Shown piece after piece: positions 34,041 through 42,965 of a stretch of 64,000 bases of DNA. Position 1 is the stretch's first letter; each line of letters opens with the position of its first letter. The DNA is from Galeruca laticollis (Eukaryota > Arthropoda > Insecta > Coleoptera > Chrysomelidae): assembly GCA_963921935.1 (NCBI GenBank), contig OY998180.1, positions 1,178,001 through 1,242,000 on the forward strand, in the 5' to 3' direction. The notes below the pieces were generated by a model. That model saw only the letters and a program-made list of their open reading frames with translations, had not been told where the DNA came from and did not search any database. The position numbers and the translations under genes were made by a program.

Positions 34041-36429
34041 GACTCGACCGTACCAGATGTTACTACAAAAACGTTACAAAGCATCACAAAACATTTGGTT
34101 TAACCAAGAATGCCTTAGGAAAAAGGTAATACCAAATTATGTGAATATAAAATGTCACACTAAAACACCACAAGCACAAAAAGCTATAAAATGTGCTCAA
34201 CGAGTTTGGATAAAATCAGAATGTAAGAAATGGTTCACAGTTAGAGACTCTTTAGACAACTACATAAAAGTTGTACATTCAGAAATCACATTCCAATTAC
34301 ATCCAGTAGAATTTGACTGTTTGGATGACAAAATTAGAGAAAATGTCAGCACGATTAAGCATATGAGATTTAAGGAACAAGAAAAGAAGCTACAGAATCT
34401 TGAACACACACAACATAAAATTCAATACTCAAAACATCATGAAACTGTAAGTACCTACATACCAACACACTTTGCACCACGATATGAAAACCTTTCAGAC
34501 ACTAATTTTACAAATAGTGAAATAGAATTTTTAAATAAAAGTTTAAAGTACAGCATACCACCTAAATTTACGAATAATATTAAACAAATTATAGCTACAG
34601 AGTCAGAAATAGCTTTAAAATCTAATTCAAATAATTTTCTTTATGAGAAATTAAAAATTGCCAATTTAATCAAAAATATTGAACCTTCAAAAGTTAAACG
34701 TCAAACAAAAAATGACATTACAGTTTTTAATGCAATAAAAAAAAAGAAGATAGAGAATAATAACATAACAGTTACAAAATCTGATAAGGGGAACGCTACT
34801 GTCATGTTGACGACTGAAAATTACAATTCCAAAGTATATAACTTTATAGAATCCAGCGATGTAAAAGTTCTTAAAGCAGACCCAACAAAGAAGTTTTCTA
34901 ATAATGTAAGGGATATTGTTAATAATTCAAATTATCTTTTAAATGATTACGAAAAGAGGTCTATCATACATAAGAATCCTCATTGTCCAGAATTATATGG
35001 AACAGTTAAATTACAAAAAATAACGAAACCAATTAGACCTGTAGTCTTTTATGTTAATACACCTAATAATATATTGGCAAAGAAGCTCAACAATATACTC
35101 AATACTTACGGATATGAATCTCAGTTCTCAATTAGAAATTCAATAGAACTAATCAAAAAGTTGAAAGCAATCCACTTGCAAGATAACTATAAACTCATTT
35201 CGTTCGATGTAACTAATATAATTACTAAAATTCCTCCTAAAGAATGTCTAATACTTGTAAGAAAATTACTAGAAGATAAAAATATTAATCCAGGAATAAT
35301 ATCAGATATACTCAATTTATTTGATGTATGCATTAATCAGAATTATTTCACTTCTGACAATAAGATATATATTCAAAATGAAGGTTTACCAATGGGAAGC
35401 CCTATATCACCTATTTTAGCAAACATTTTTATGGACAATTTAGAAAGAAAGATCTTTGAAAGTAATATTTCGAAAAATATTTTATTTTGGTATAGATATG
35501 TAGACGACATATTAGCTTGTTTTATGGGTAGTGAACGACAATTAGATGTATTTTTCAACCACATCAATAATTTACACCCGAAAATAAAATTTACATTAGA
35601 AATTGAAGAAAATAGCTCAATCAATTTTCTTGATTTAAAAATTCAAAGAGTTAATAATGTACTTGATTATTCAATTTACCGAAAACCAACACAGACTGAT
35701 GTGACAATTCCATTCAATTCTAACCACCCTGTGTCACACATACTAGCAGCATATAATTCAATGATACATAGAGCTTTTTCAGTTCCTATGAACAAATGTA
35801 ATTTTGATAGAGAGATTAATACAATTAGACAAATAGCAACATCTAACGATTATCCATTAGATATGATAAATAAGCTAATTAGTAAAAAAGAGGAAAAAGT
35901 GGCATTACAACTAATATATCCTAAACAAGCTGATGAAATTAAAACTTATAAAACCATCACATATGCAGGAAATATTTCTAATAATATTTCAAAGATAATA
36001 TCTTCAGCAACGAATACAACAATTTCTTTTAAAACAGAAAGTAACGTTAGTACAAAATTGTTAAATGTAAAAACAAAAATACCACTATTAAAGAAGTCAG
36101 GTATATATAAACTCAAATGTCCAGAATGTAATGCTGTCTATTTGGGTCAGACCCTTAGGAATTTTGAAATACGATACAGTGAGCACTTACGAGCATACAG
36201 ATTAGAACAACCAGATAAATCCCACTACGCAAAACATCTACTTGACACCAATCTTTCATTGACACCTAACACAGAACTAGAAGTGCTGCATATTTGTGAA
36301 AAGAAACAAGAACTGGATTTCCTTGAAGAACTGGAAATTAGAAGACATTTAAGAAACCCACAATATGAAGTTGTCAATGAACAGTTAAATCTAGGGAATT
36401 CTCCACTAATAAACTGTCTTCTTAAGTGA
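34039..36429 (+). CDS. Penelope copy B: intact 796-codon RT plus GIY-YIG endonuclease
   Basis: The frame is uninterrupted. The first ~260 residues are a basic, polar N-terminus. RT follows: KLISFDVTNIITKIP (motif A, about residue 390), GLPMGSPISPILANIF (motif B, about 450), YRYVDDILACF (motif C, about 485) and NFLDLKI. The C-terminal 150 residues hold GIYKLKCPECNAVYLGQT, then RYSEHL, a GIY-YIG nuclease. Penelope proteins copy their RNA and cut the target with this nuclease. Motif A reads TNIITKIP where copy A has TNMFTKIP, and the first ATG lies at the junction with the pseudo-LTR, so the 5' end may be truncated. It is the best-preserved gene in the window. Confidence 0.92.
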   Translation: MTRPYQMLLQKRYKASQNIWFNQECLRKKVIPNYVNIKCHTKTPQAQKAIKCAQRVWIKSECKKWFTVRDSLDNYIKVVHSEITFQLHPVEFDCLDDKIRENVSTIKHMRFKEQEKKLQNLEHTQHKIQYSKHHETVSTYIPTHFAPRYENLSDTNFTNSEIEFLNKSLKYSIPPKFTNNIKQIIATESEIALKSNSNNFLYEKLKIANLIKNIEPSKVKRQTKNDITVFNAIKKKKIENNNITVTKSDKGNATVMLTTENYNSKVYNFIESSDVKVLKADPTKKFSNNVRDIVNNSNYLLNDYEKRSIIHKNPHCPELYGTVKLQKITKPIRPVVFYVNTPNNILAKKLNNILNTYGYESQFSIRNSIELIKKLKAIHLQDNYKLISFDVTNIITKIPPKECLILVRKLLEDKNINPGIISDILNLFDVCINQNYFTSDNKIYIQNEGLPMGSPISPILANIFMDNLERKIFESNISKNILFWYRYVDDILACFMGSERQLDVFFNHINNLHPKIKFTLEIEENSSINFLDLKIQRVNNVLDYSIYRKPTQTDVTIPFNSNHPVSHILAAYNSMIHRAFSVPMNKCNFDREINTIRQIATSNDYPLDMINKLISKKEEKVALQLIYPKQADEIKTYKTITYAGNISNNISKIISSATNTTISFKTESNVSTKLLNVKTKIPLLKKSGIYKLKCPECNAVYLGQTLRNFEIRYSEHLRAYRLEQPDKSHYAKHLLDTNLSLTPNTELEVLHICEKKQELDFLEELEIRRHLRNPQYEVVNEQLNLGNSPLINCLLK

Positions 36430-36690
36430 TAATTGTAAAGATCAGCAGATATAGTTTTCCTAGTTTTCTATATCATTGCACAGTTATACTGATATTAATT
36501 GGAAAAATGATATCCAAGATATCACCATAGGGCTAATAATATCTAAGCTTCAATATTTGTAATATCACATCTTCTTCTTTTTTCTATAAACATATATTAA
36601 GCCAATCACAAGTTAGGTTACTTCTTGGTCTAGCCGAAAATAACTACTAAACATCGGGTAGGCATTAAATGAAATGTAACTTCTGTCATT

Positions 36691-36724
36691 CTGACGATGA
36701 TATTGATTTATCGAAACAATTGTC
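36691..36724 (+). ncRNA. Hammerhead-ribozyme-like core in the Penelope 3' region
   Basis: The order is CTGACGA, T, GATA-loop-TATC, GAAA, then ACAATTGTC. This fits the conserved CUGANGA and GAA core, a 4-bp helix II, a minimal helix III (ACA/TGT) and a GTC cleavage triplet. Helix I can form ATT/AAT and, after an internal loop, TTCT/AGAA. One extra T sits between CTGACGA and helix II, which is not canonical. Penelope-like elements are known to carry such ribozymes, so context supports it. Confidence 0.5.
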
Positions 36725-36800
36725 AATTTTTTAGAATTTTCAATAACTTGTGTTATATTGTGGAATTAACTAGAGACCGTGAGTTTCATTTAAAAACACT

Positions 36801-36813
36801 AAGATTATTAACG
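36801..36813 (+). repeat. Penelope insertion target duplication, right
   Basis: AAGATTATTAACG, identical to 31089-31101. Confidence 0.85.
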
Positions 36814-38872
36814 TTTCTGTATTAAAAAGGATGACTTTCCTCAATTATGTGTATTTTCATCGACATTTTTCTAAACACCTTCTAAGAAAAAAAAATATTA
36901 TTTGTGTTGTTATTACAAATTATAAAAATATTCCGAAGGGAAGATTGACAATAAAGAACCTTAGAATTGAATTCACGACATACGAGTGGAAGTGTTTTTT
37001 ATTAATCATAAAATATTCTTTGTACTAATATCGATTTTATACCTAAGAACAGGTAGTCTCTCTCTCCTACATTTGTTCAGGTAGGGAACATTAAAAGATT
37101 TGAATCACAATATTCTGTATAGTGGTTGATTTTAGGAGCCGACATGACGTTGAGCTTAGATCATCAAGATTATTAACGTTTCTGTATTAAATAGTCCGCT
37201 GTATGTTACATAAAATTAGGTTCATTACAGTATACGGAGATTTTTTTCAATATACGGTGTTAAAAGATATTTGCATCATTATTATTATTCTGCGGGAGGA
37301 TATCTACGTAAAATATACGAGGCATGTTATGATTAACATTGATATATACATGGGGTGTTTGTAATTATTAAGACTGTAGAAATATGTAGATATAAAAGTT
37401 AATGACACACACACAGTTTAGTAGTATTTTGAGCGGGATGTCTACGTAAATTATAACAAATATATGTCTGAATATGATACTGTGAAACCATCAACGTACA
37501 TACAGATACCGCATTTTTTATACAGGGTGTGGTGATAAAAGATACCATTTTTCTTTATATACAGGGTGCAGTCAATAAGATGTGATGTTCATATATACAG
37601 AGTGTAGTCATAAAGAAGCCATATATACAGTGCTTAATCATAAAAAGATGCGATTTTATACAGGGTGTAGTCATAAAGATACCGTATTTTTTATATACAT
37701 ACAGGTCGTAGTCATAAAAATACCGAATTTTTTCATAAAAGATGCCATATATACAGGGTATATAAAGATAAGGGCGTTACAATGTATCTCTGCTATTATT
37801 GCTCAAATTTTCATCGAACAAACCGCATTGGTAGATTATTGTCACATACAGGATGTTACTAGAACGACAACGACAATGACAGCAAATCCACTTTATTCGA
37901 CAACAGAGGACACCCAAAGCTTTTGCATGCTTTGAGATTTGTTGCTCGTACGACTACATTATAGTAATATATGCTGTGACTCATTATATTATTAGACGGA
38001 TAACACACATCTGAAGTCTATCAGACAGATAGCAGAGGGGTAACAGAAGGGATAACAAACACACCCCAGACTCACATCAGAAGTCTGTTTGACAGTGCTA
38101 GTACTAACAAATTTACTGCAACACTCGGTTTATATGAATTATTTTCCAAGAAACCAACAAAAGAGCAACATATTTACAGATACTGGTATTAACGGATATC
38201 CATCGTGATAGAAGAGGACATCTAAGACATCAGGCTTGCCCCCAACTAAATTAATATAATTAAGCCACTCTTCAAAAAGAATGCTACGCTAATAGAAAAA
38301 TCTTGAAGCGATAATTTCACAACTTGGAGGTACAGTTTTATTGAATATTACTTTTTGTTAAAATAGCTATTCTGAAATATTGGTATAATTTGAAACGCTA
38401 ATTTTTAATAAACCACCGATTATTATACCGAAATGTGATAACACTTTCCACAACTTGATTATAAAAATAAGAATTTTAGTAATGGAACCCACAAAATGTT
38501 ATCCAAATATTGTGATTTGTCGGTATAAGAGAGAGAAATTACGGTCGACGGGCAGGTAAGATTTTATGTGAAAAATTACAATGACATTCTGGGAGGTTCG
38601 AAAAGATTTCACCCGCTGTGTGTTACATAAAATTAGGTTCATAACAGTATACTAGGATTTTTTCAATACACGATGTTAAAAAGATATTTGCATCATTATT
38701 ATTATTATTCTGCGGGGATATCTACGTAAAATATACCAGGCACGTTATGATTAAAATTGATATATACATGGGGTGTTTGTAATTATTAAGACTGTAGATA
38801 TAAAAGTTAATGAGACACACAGTTTAGTAGTAGTATTTTGAGGGGGATGCCTACGTAAATTATAACAAATAC
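36814..38872. other. Left-arm spacer with no gene
   Basis: This stretch belongs to the palindrome arm and matches 45009-42966 in reverse. It carries the minisatellite at 37501-37775 and a partial repeat of its own (37177-37480 resembles 38610-38890, sharing ATATACATGGGGTGTTTGTA). Frames seen here occur mirrored in both arms and show no motif. Confidence 0.6.
37501..37775 (+). repeat. Minisatellite, about 7 units, left arm
   Basis: Degenerate units of about 35 bp share TATACAGGGTGTAGTCATAAA followed by GATACC or GATGC. The mirror copy is at 44085-44345. Confidence 0.8.
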
Positions 38873-39372
38873 ATGTCTGAATATGATACTGAGAAACCAT
38901 CAACGTACATACTCTATACAGATGCAGCACATAATCTGTATAAGGAAGCAATGTATGAACATTTACAGTACGATGACCTCGAAAATGATATTGAAAAATG
39001 ATGTAGAGTTTATAAAATCCATTACAGATGATTCTACAGAAAGTTATATTCTCCAAGTTGATTTGACGTATCATATCAATTTGCATAATCTACATAAAGA
39101 CTGTGCTCCGAACACCGCAAACCCCACGGCTCAAAATTAGCAAAATTAATGATCACTGTACACGATTAAAAGAGTGTTATAATTTACATTATAGGAATTT
39201 AAAGCAGACATTAGAACATTGGTTGGTATTGAAAAAAGTACACAAAGTTTTGAAATTTAAACAATCCACATGTCTAAAAGGATACATCGAATTAAACAAT
39301 CAATTGAGGACTTTAGCTGTGAGCGACTTTGAAAAAGGATTTACGGATGAACAATGCTGTGTTTGAAAATGC

Positions 39373-39381
39373 ATGGAATGT
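39373..39381 (+). repeat. MULE target duplication, left
   Basis: ATGGAATGT, identical to 41623-41631. Confidence 0.9.
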
Positions 39382-39525
39382 GGATCTAGGAATTTTCTTC
39401 GAAAGCAATTCTTCGAAAACAATTCTTCGAAAACAATTCTTCGAAAATCAATTCTTCGAAAATGCGGTTCTTCGAATACCATATTCTTCGAATAAACAAT
39501 TCTTCGACTAATAATTCTTCGACAG
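39382..39525. repeat. MULE left TIR built of TTCTTCGAA units
   Basis: About nine TTCTTCGA units spaced 13-16 bp apart, the first after GGATCTAGGAATTT. Each core TTCGAA is itself palindromic. The short Phe/Glu-rich frames across it are artefacts of the repeat. Confidence 0.85.
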
Positions 39526-39821
39526 CTTTATTATTTGGATTTACTAAAATCTGGGATAAGTTTTCATTAGACAATAATCAATATTTCTCGCATGATATAT
39601 AAACGTATGATGCGGAACATACTAATGATAAATGAGAATTATAAGGTCATTTTCTTTTTTGAGAATACCTAGAAACTGGAAATAAAACACTACTTTTTTT
39701 ATTTGTTATAATTATGTCAACATTTTATTAATAAATTACAGTACAGTAAAAGGTTACAGTAAAAATTACAGATAAATGACATAAATACTATCAAATACCA
39801 AGGTAAGAAAAATATTATAGA

Positions 39822-41221
39822 TTAATATGATATGTTGTGAGCTAAACCTCTAATGTATTCTATTATATTATTTTTATCATACTGATTTACAAGAGTTTTG
39901 ATTCGTTGATTACAATCTTTGTACTTCTTTCTTGGTGTTTGTGGTTCAAATCCGCTTAAATATTGTTCTACACGAAGTTCATTTAGACTTTGCTCATTTT
40001 TTATACATTTTATAAATTTCCACAAGTTGGGGTGAACTGCTGATACTTGTGTTTCAAAACTTCGATGCCATCCTTCTACCGAATTATTTGTTCTCGGTAA
40101 ATCATCCAAAACTGTTTGATATAGATTCCACAATTCGTATGGATATTGTGGTGGTTTTCGCTGTTTTCGATTTGGTCGCCCAATCCACGTATCTTCAAAA
40201 TAATTAATAACACTTTCGGCTTCTGACGGAAATATTTCACTATCATATAATTGTTCAAAAGCCATAACTATATCATCCACTGGGACAAAAGCAATAGCAC
40301 ACAACATTTTTAGTTTGAAAGCAAATTCACTGTCAGTCTCATAGCGTTTTTTTAATCCATTCCTTTGAATCATTCGAAAAATGCATTGACTGAAGTGGAA
40401 AAAACAGCCTCTTTTTCTACAACTTGGAAAAGCACTATTGCAGGCATTAATCAATGCTTTTTCGAAGTCAGTGGTAATCGTTGCAGGCACTAAAGATGAT
40501 TTCAAATTTTTAAGTTCTTGAAAAAATTGATCATAAATTCGTTCTGATTTTTTTGGTGAGAGTGCATAAACTAAAGGTACCGATAAATTGTGTTGCAGTC
40601 CGTGAACGGTTAGTAATTGTTGGAATAATAACGGCACGGTTTTAAATGTGCCATCAATATACCAATGCTTACTGTTAGACAATAATTGGAGATTTTGTTC
40701 TGTAGTAAAAATTAATATTCTCTCGTCCACTGGACCGGCATCATATAGCAAAAAATTTTCATTTTTGTAGGTTTTCGTATATTCCTCCAAAAATATTATT
40801 TCGCTTCTATTAGTAGGAAGAGCTGGTCCTTGTAGATTTTTTTGTCTGATATTGCGAATACTCCGTTTCATACTGCTAACAATTGGAAGCTTGGGAGCTG
40901 CCGTTATGGAACATGTAGTCGAAGCAATTGATATAATTCTGTGCGGAGGATAATTACTTATTTTCGAGTTGATTCGAATTTTTTCGTACACTTTGGTCGC
41001 TTCCACCTCTGAGGCGTCAGCAATATGATTATGTTCTTTTGTTATTTTACTGATTTTATCGTCGACAGTAATTATTCTCGCTGGACAGTTTGTTTTTCTT
41101 TTTTCAAAAATGCGCACTTCCAATACACTTTTTCACCTTTTTCAACATCTTTAAAATAAAAATGTCCCTCGAACAACAATTTACGTTTTCCTTTTTCTGA
41201 ACAAACAAATTCTGCATCCAT
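39822..41221 (-). pseudogene. MULE transposase with N-terminal FLYWCH zinc finger, one frameshift
   Basis: ATG at 41221 starts MDAEFVCSEKGKRKLLFEG and HFYFKD, then YWKC. Near 41115 one base is lost or gained, and the frame continues RIFEKRKTNCPAR and EHNHIAD, completing a FLYWCH finger (C2H2). The remaining 430 codons are open: HWYIDGTFKTVPLLFQQL (first catalytic Asp), TTDFEKAL (second Asp), GCFFHFSQCIFR (C2H pattern), RTNNSVEGWHRSF (catalytic Glu) and HPNLWKFI. This is a typical insect MULE transposase of about 465 residues. With only one frameshift, it is recently active or an assembly slip away from intact. Confidence 0.9.
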
Positions 41222-41455
41222 ATTTACTTGCACAGGGTTAAATTAATATAATTTCATTTTTATGGAAAACAATCCCTTTTATACCCACTCAGGTCAGTTG
41301 CAAACTTGGGATTAGATAAATTATACCTGATTTATATCACAAACAAATTCTACATCCATATTTACTTGCACAGGGTTAAATTAAAACTAATTTCCAAGGG
41401 GTTATCGTCAGTTGCAAGCTTGAGATTAGATAAATTATACCTGATTTATATCTCT
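41205..41455 (-). repeat. Tandem duplication of the MULE 5' leader
   Basis: AAACAAATTCTGCATCC...GGTTAAATTAA (from 41205) recurs at 41341 with TACATCC. The following block TTAGATAAATTATACCTGAT occurs at about 41312 and 41425. The duplicated unit includes the first codons of the transposase, so a second, truncated start lies upstream. Confidence 0.7.
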
Positions 41456-41477
41456 GAACAAAGTCATTCCTTTTGGA

Positions 41478-41622
41478 TACTTCGAAGAATTGTTATTCGA
41501 AGAATTATTAGTCGAAGAATTGTTTATTCGAAGAATTGCATTTTCGAAGAATTGATTTTCGAAGAATTGGTTTTCGAAGAATTGTTTTCGAAGAATTGCT
41601 TTCGAAGAATTTTCCGGATACC
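41478..41622. repeat. MULE right TIR
   Basis: Inverted counterpart of 39382-39525, with about nine TCGAAGAA units, ending TTTTCCGGATACC. Confidence 0.85.
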
Positions 41623-41631
41623 ATGGAATGT
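41623..41631 (+). repeat. MULE target duplication, right
   Basis: ATGGAATGT, identical to 39373-39381. Confidence 0.9.
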
Positions 41632-42200
41632 ATATGCAAACATAGAATTTGTATCTTGCCATGATGGTTGTTATGTTGCTAAAAATCTCATTTCTAGTCC
41701 GCGTTATCGCAATAGAACAATTTTCAATGATGATCCGACTCTAAGGACAATTAAAAAATCTGCATTTCAATAAACCAATGTATGTGGATATGGCAATTCT
41801 CGATATTTCCAAAACTGGAATGTACGACTTTCACTATAATTTTATGCTTCCAACAATTGTAAGCTATTGTACACCGACTCTAACAGTTTTGTTTACCAAC
41901 TTACTTGTAACGATGCATATAAACATTTCATTGACGCAAACATTGACAAATTTGATACATAATACTACTACACTAATCATCCATACAATATACCTAGAGT
42001 TAATAAAAAGTATTATGCGTAATGAAAGATGAGTCTAATGAACAAATCATCACCCATTTCGTTGGTCCAAAATGTACGGTTACAAAGTTCAGTGTGGGGG
42101 GTAAAGTCGTTAAAGAGCATTAAAAAATGTGTAGTGTAAAATAACTTTTGATGATTATGTCGGATGTATGGAAAATTGGAAACAGATGACAATTACTCAA

Positions 42201-42400
42201 NNNNNNNNNNNNNNNNNNNNNNNNNNNNNNNNNNNNNNNNNNNNNNNNNNNNNNNNNNNNNNNNNNNNNNNNNNNNNNNNNNNNNNNNNNNNNNNNNNNN
42301 NNNNNNNNNNNNNNNNNNNNNNNNNNNNNNNNNNNNNNNNNNNNNNNNNNNNNNNNNNNNNNNNNNNNNNNNNNNNNNNNNNNNNNNNNNNNNNNNNNNN
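42201..42400. other. Assembly gap (200 N) at the palindrome centre
   Basis: Exactly 200 Ns. On the left the polymerase frame is near its end; on the right the mirrored frame starts at AKNLI. Sequence of unknown length is missing. Confidence 0.95.
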
Positions 42401-42965
42401 ATGAGATTTTTAGCACCATAACGACCATCATGGGAAGGTACAAATTCTATGTTTGCATATACATTCCATGCATTTTCAAACACAGCATTGTTCATCCGTA
42501 AATCCTTTTTCAAAGTCGCTCACAGCTAAAGTCCTCAATTGATTGTTTAATTCGATGTATCGTTTTAGACATGTGGATTGTTTAAATTTCAAAACTTTGT
42601 GTACTTTTTTCAATATCAACCAATGTTCTAATGTCTGCTTTAAATTCCTATAATGTAAATTATAACACTCTTTTAATCGTGTACAGTGATCATTAATTTT
42701 GCTAATTTTGAGCCGTGGGGTTTGCGGTGTTCGGAGCACAGTCTTTATGTAGATTATGCAAATTGATATGATACGTCAAATCAACTTGGAGAATATAACT
42801 TTCTGTAGAATCATCTGTAATGGATTTTATAAACTCTACATCATTTTTCAATATCATTTTCGAGGTCATCGTACTGTAAATGTTCATACATTGCTTCCTT
42901 ATACAGATTATGTGCTGCATCTGTATAGAGTATGTACGTTGATGGTTTCTCAGTATCATATTCAG
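42401..42965 (-). pseudogene. Mirror copy of the polymerase B fragment, right arm
   Basis: Matches 38873-39372 and 41632-41690 in reverse, without the MULE. Frames give YILQVDLTY, NLHYRNLKQTLEHW, FKQSTCLKRYIELN and AVFENAWNVYANIEF, then GRYGAKNL at the gap. The left copy has GCYVAKNL, so the right copy is slightly less eroded at that point. Confidence 0.8.

Larger units (their letters stand above)
31102..36800. mobile_element. Head-to-head pair of Penelope-like elements
   Basis: A 5699-bp insertion is bounded by a 13-bp duplication AAGATTATTAACG (31089-31101 and 36801-36813). The right arm of the palindrome holds the uninterrupted site near 45010-45022. Copy A is on the minus strand and copy B on the plus strand, with their starts facing. 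Between them a 128-bp piece of element 3' end (33913-34040) acts as the partial upstream repeat (pseudo-LTR) known from Penelope elements. Confidence 0.9.
39382..41622. mobile_element. MULE DNA transposon, 2241 bp, 9-bp target duplication
   Basis: It is flanked by ATGGAATGT at 39373-39381 and 41623-41631, a 9-bp duplication as expected for Mutator-like elements. The right arm near 42463 holds the uninterrupted site ATGGAATGTATATGC (on the other strand), so the insertion is defined to the base. TIRs of about 140 bp consist of tandem units such as TTCTTCGAAAACAA. One transposase gene lies on the minus strand with a single frameshift. Confidence 0.93.
38873..42200 (+). pseudogene. Polinton-type DNA polymerase B fragment, split by a MULE
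   Basis: Before the MULE the frames give ITDDSTESYILQVDLTY, NLHKDC, NLHYRNLKQTLEHW, VLKFKQSTCLKGYIELN and SDFEKGF. After it (41632 on) come GCYVAKNLISSPRYRNRTIF, MYVDMAILDISKTGMYDF and then LLYTDSNSFVYQL. This is the palm and thumb region of protein-primed polymerase B as found in Polinton/Maverick elements. The catalytic motif usually reads YTDTDS; here it is YTDSNS, so an active-site Asp is lost. Several frameshifts and stops are present. It enters the N gap near its C-terminus. I give no joined protein. Confidence 0.8.

Noticed and set aside
37582..37935. 117-codon ORF with repeated CSHK words
   Set aside because: Translation of the CAGGGTGTAGTCATAAA minisatellite, mirrored in the other arm.
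39300..39574. Phe/Glu/Arg-rich ORFs (FEELFSKN repeats)
   Set aside because: Translation of the TTCTTCGAA tandem TIR of the MULE.
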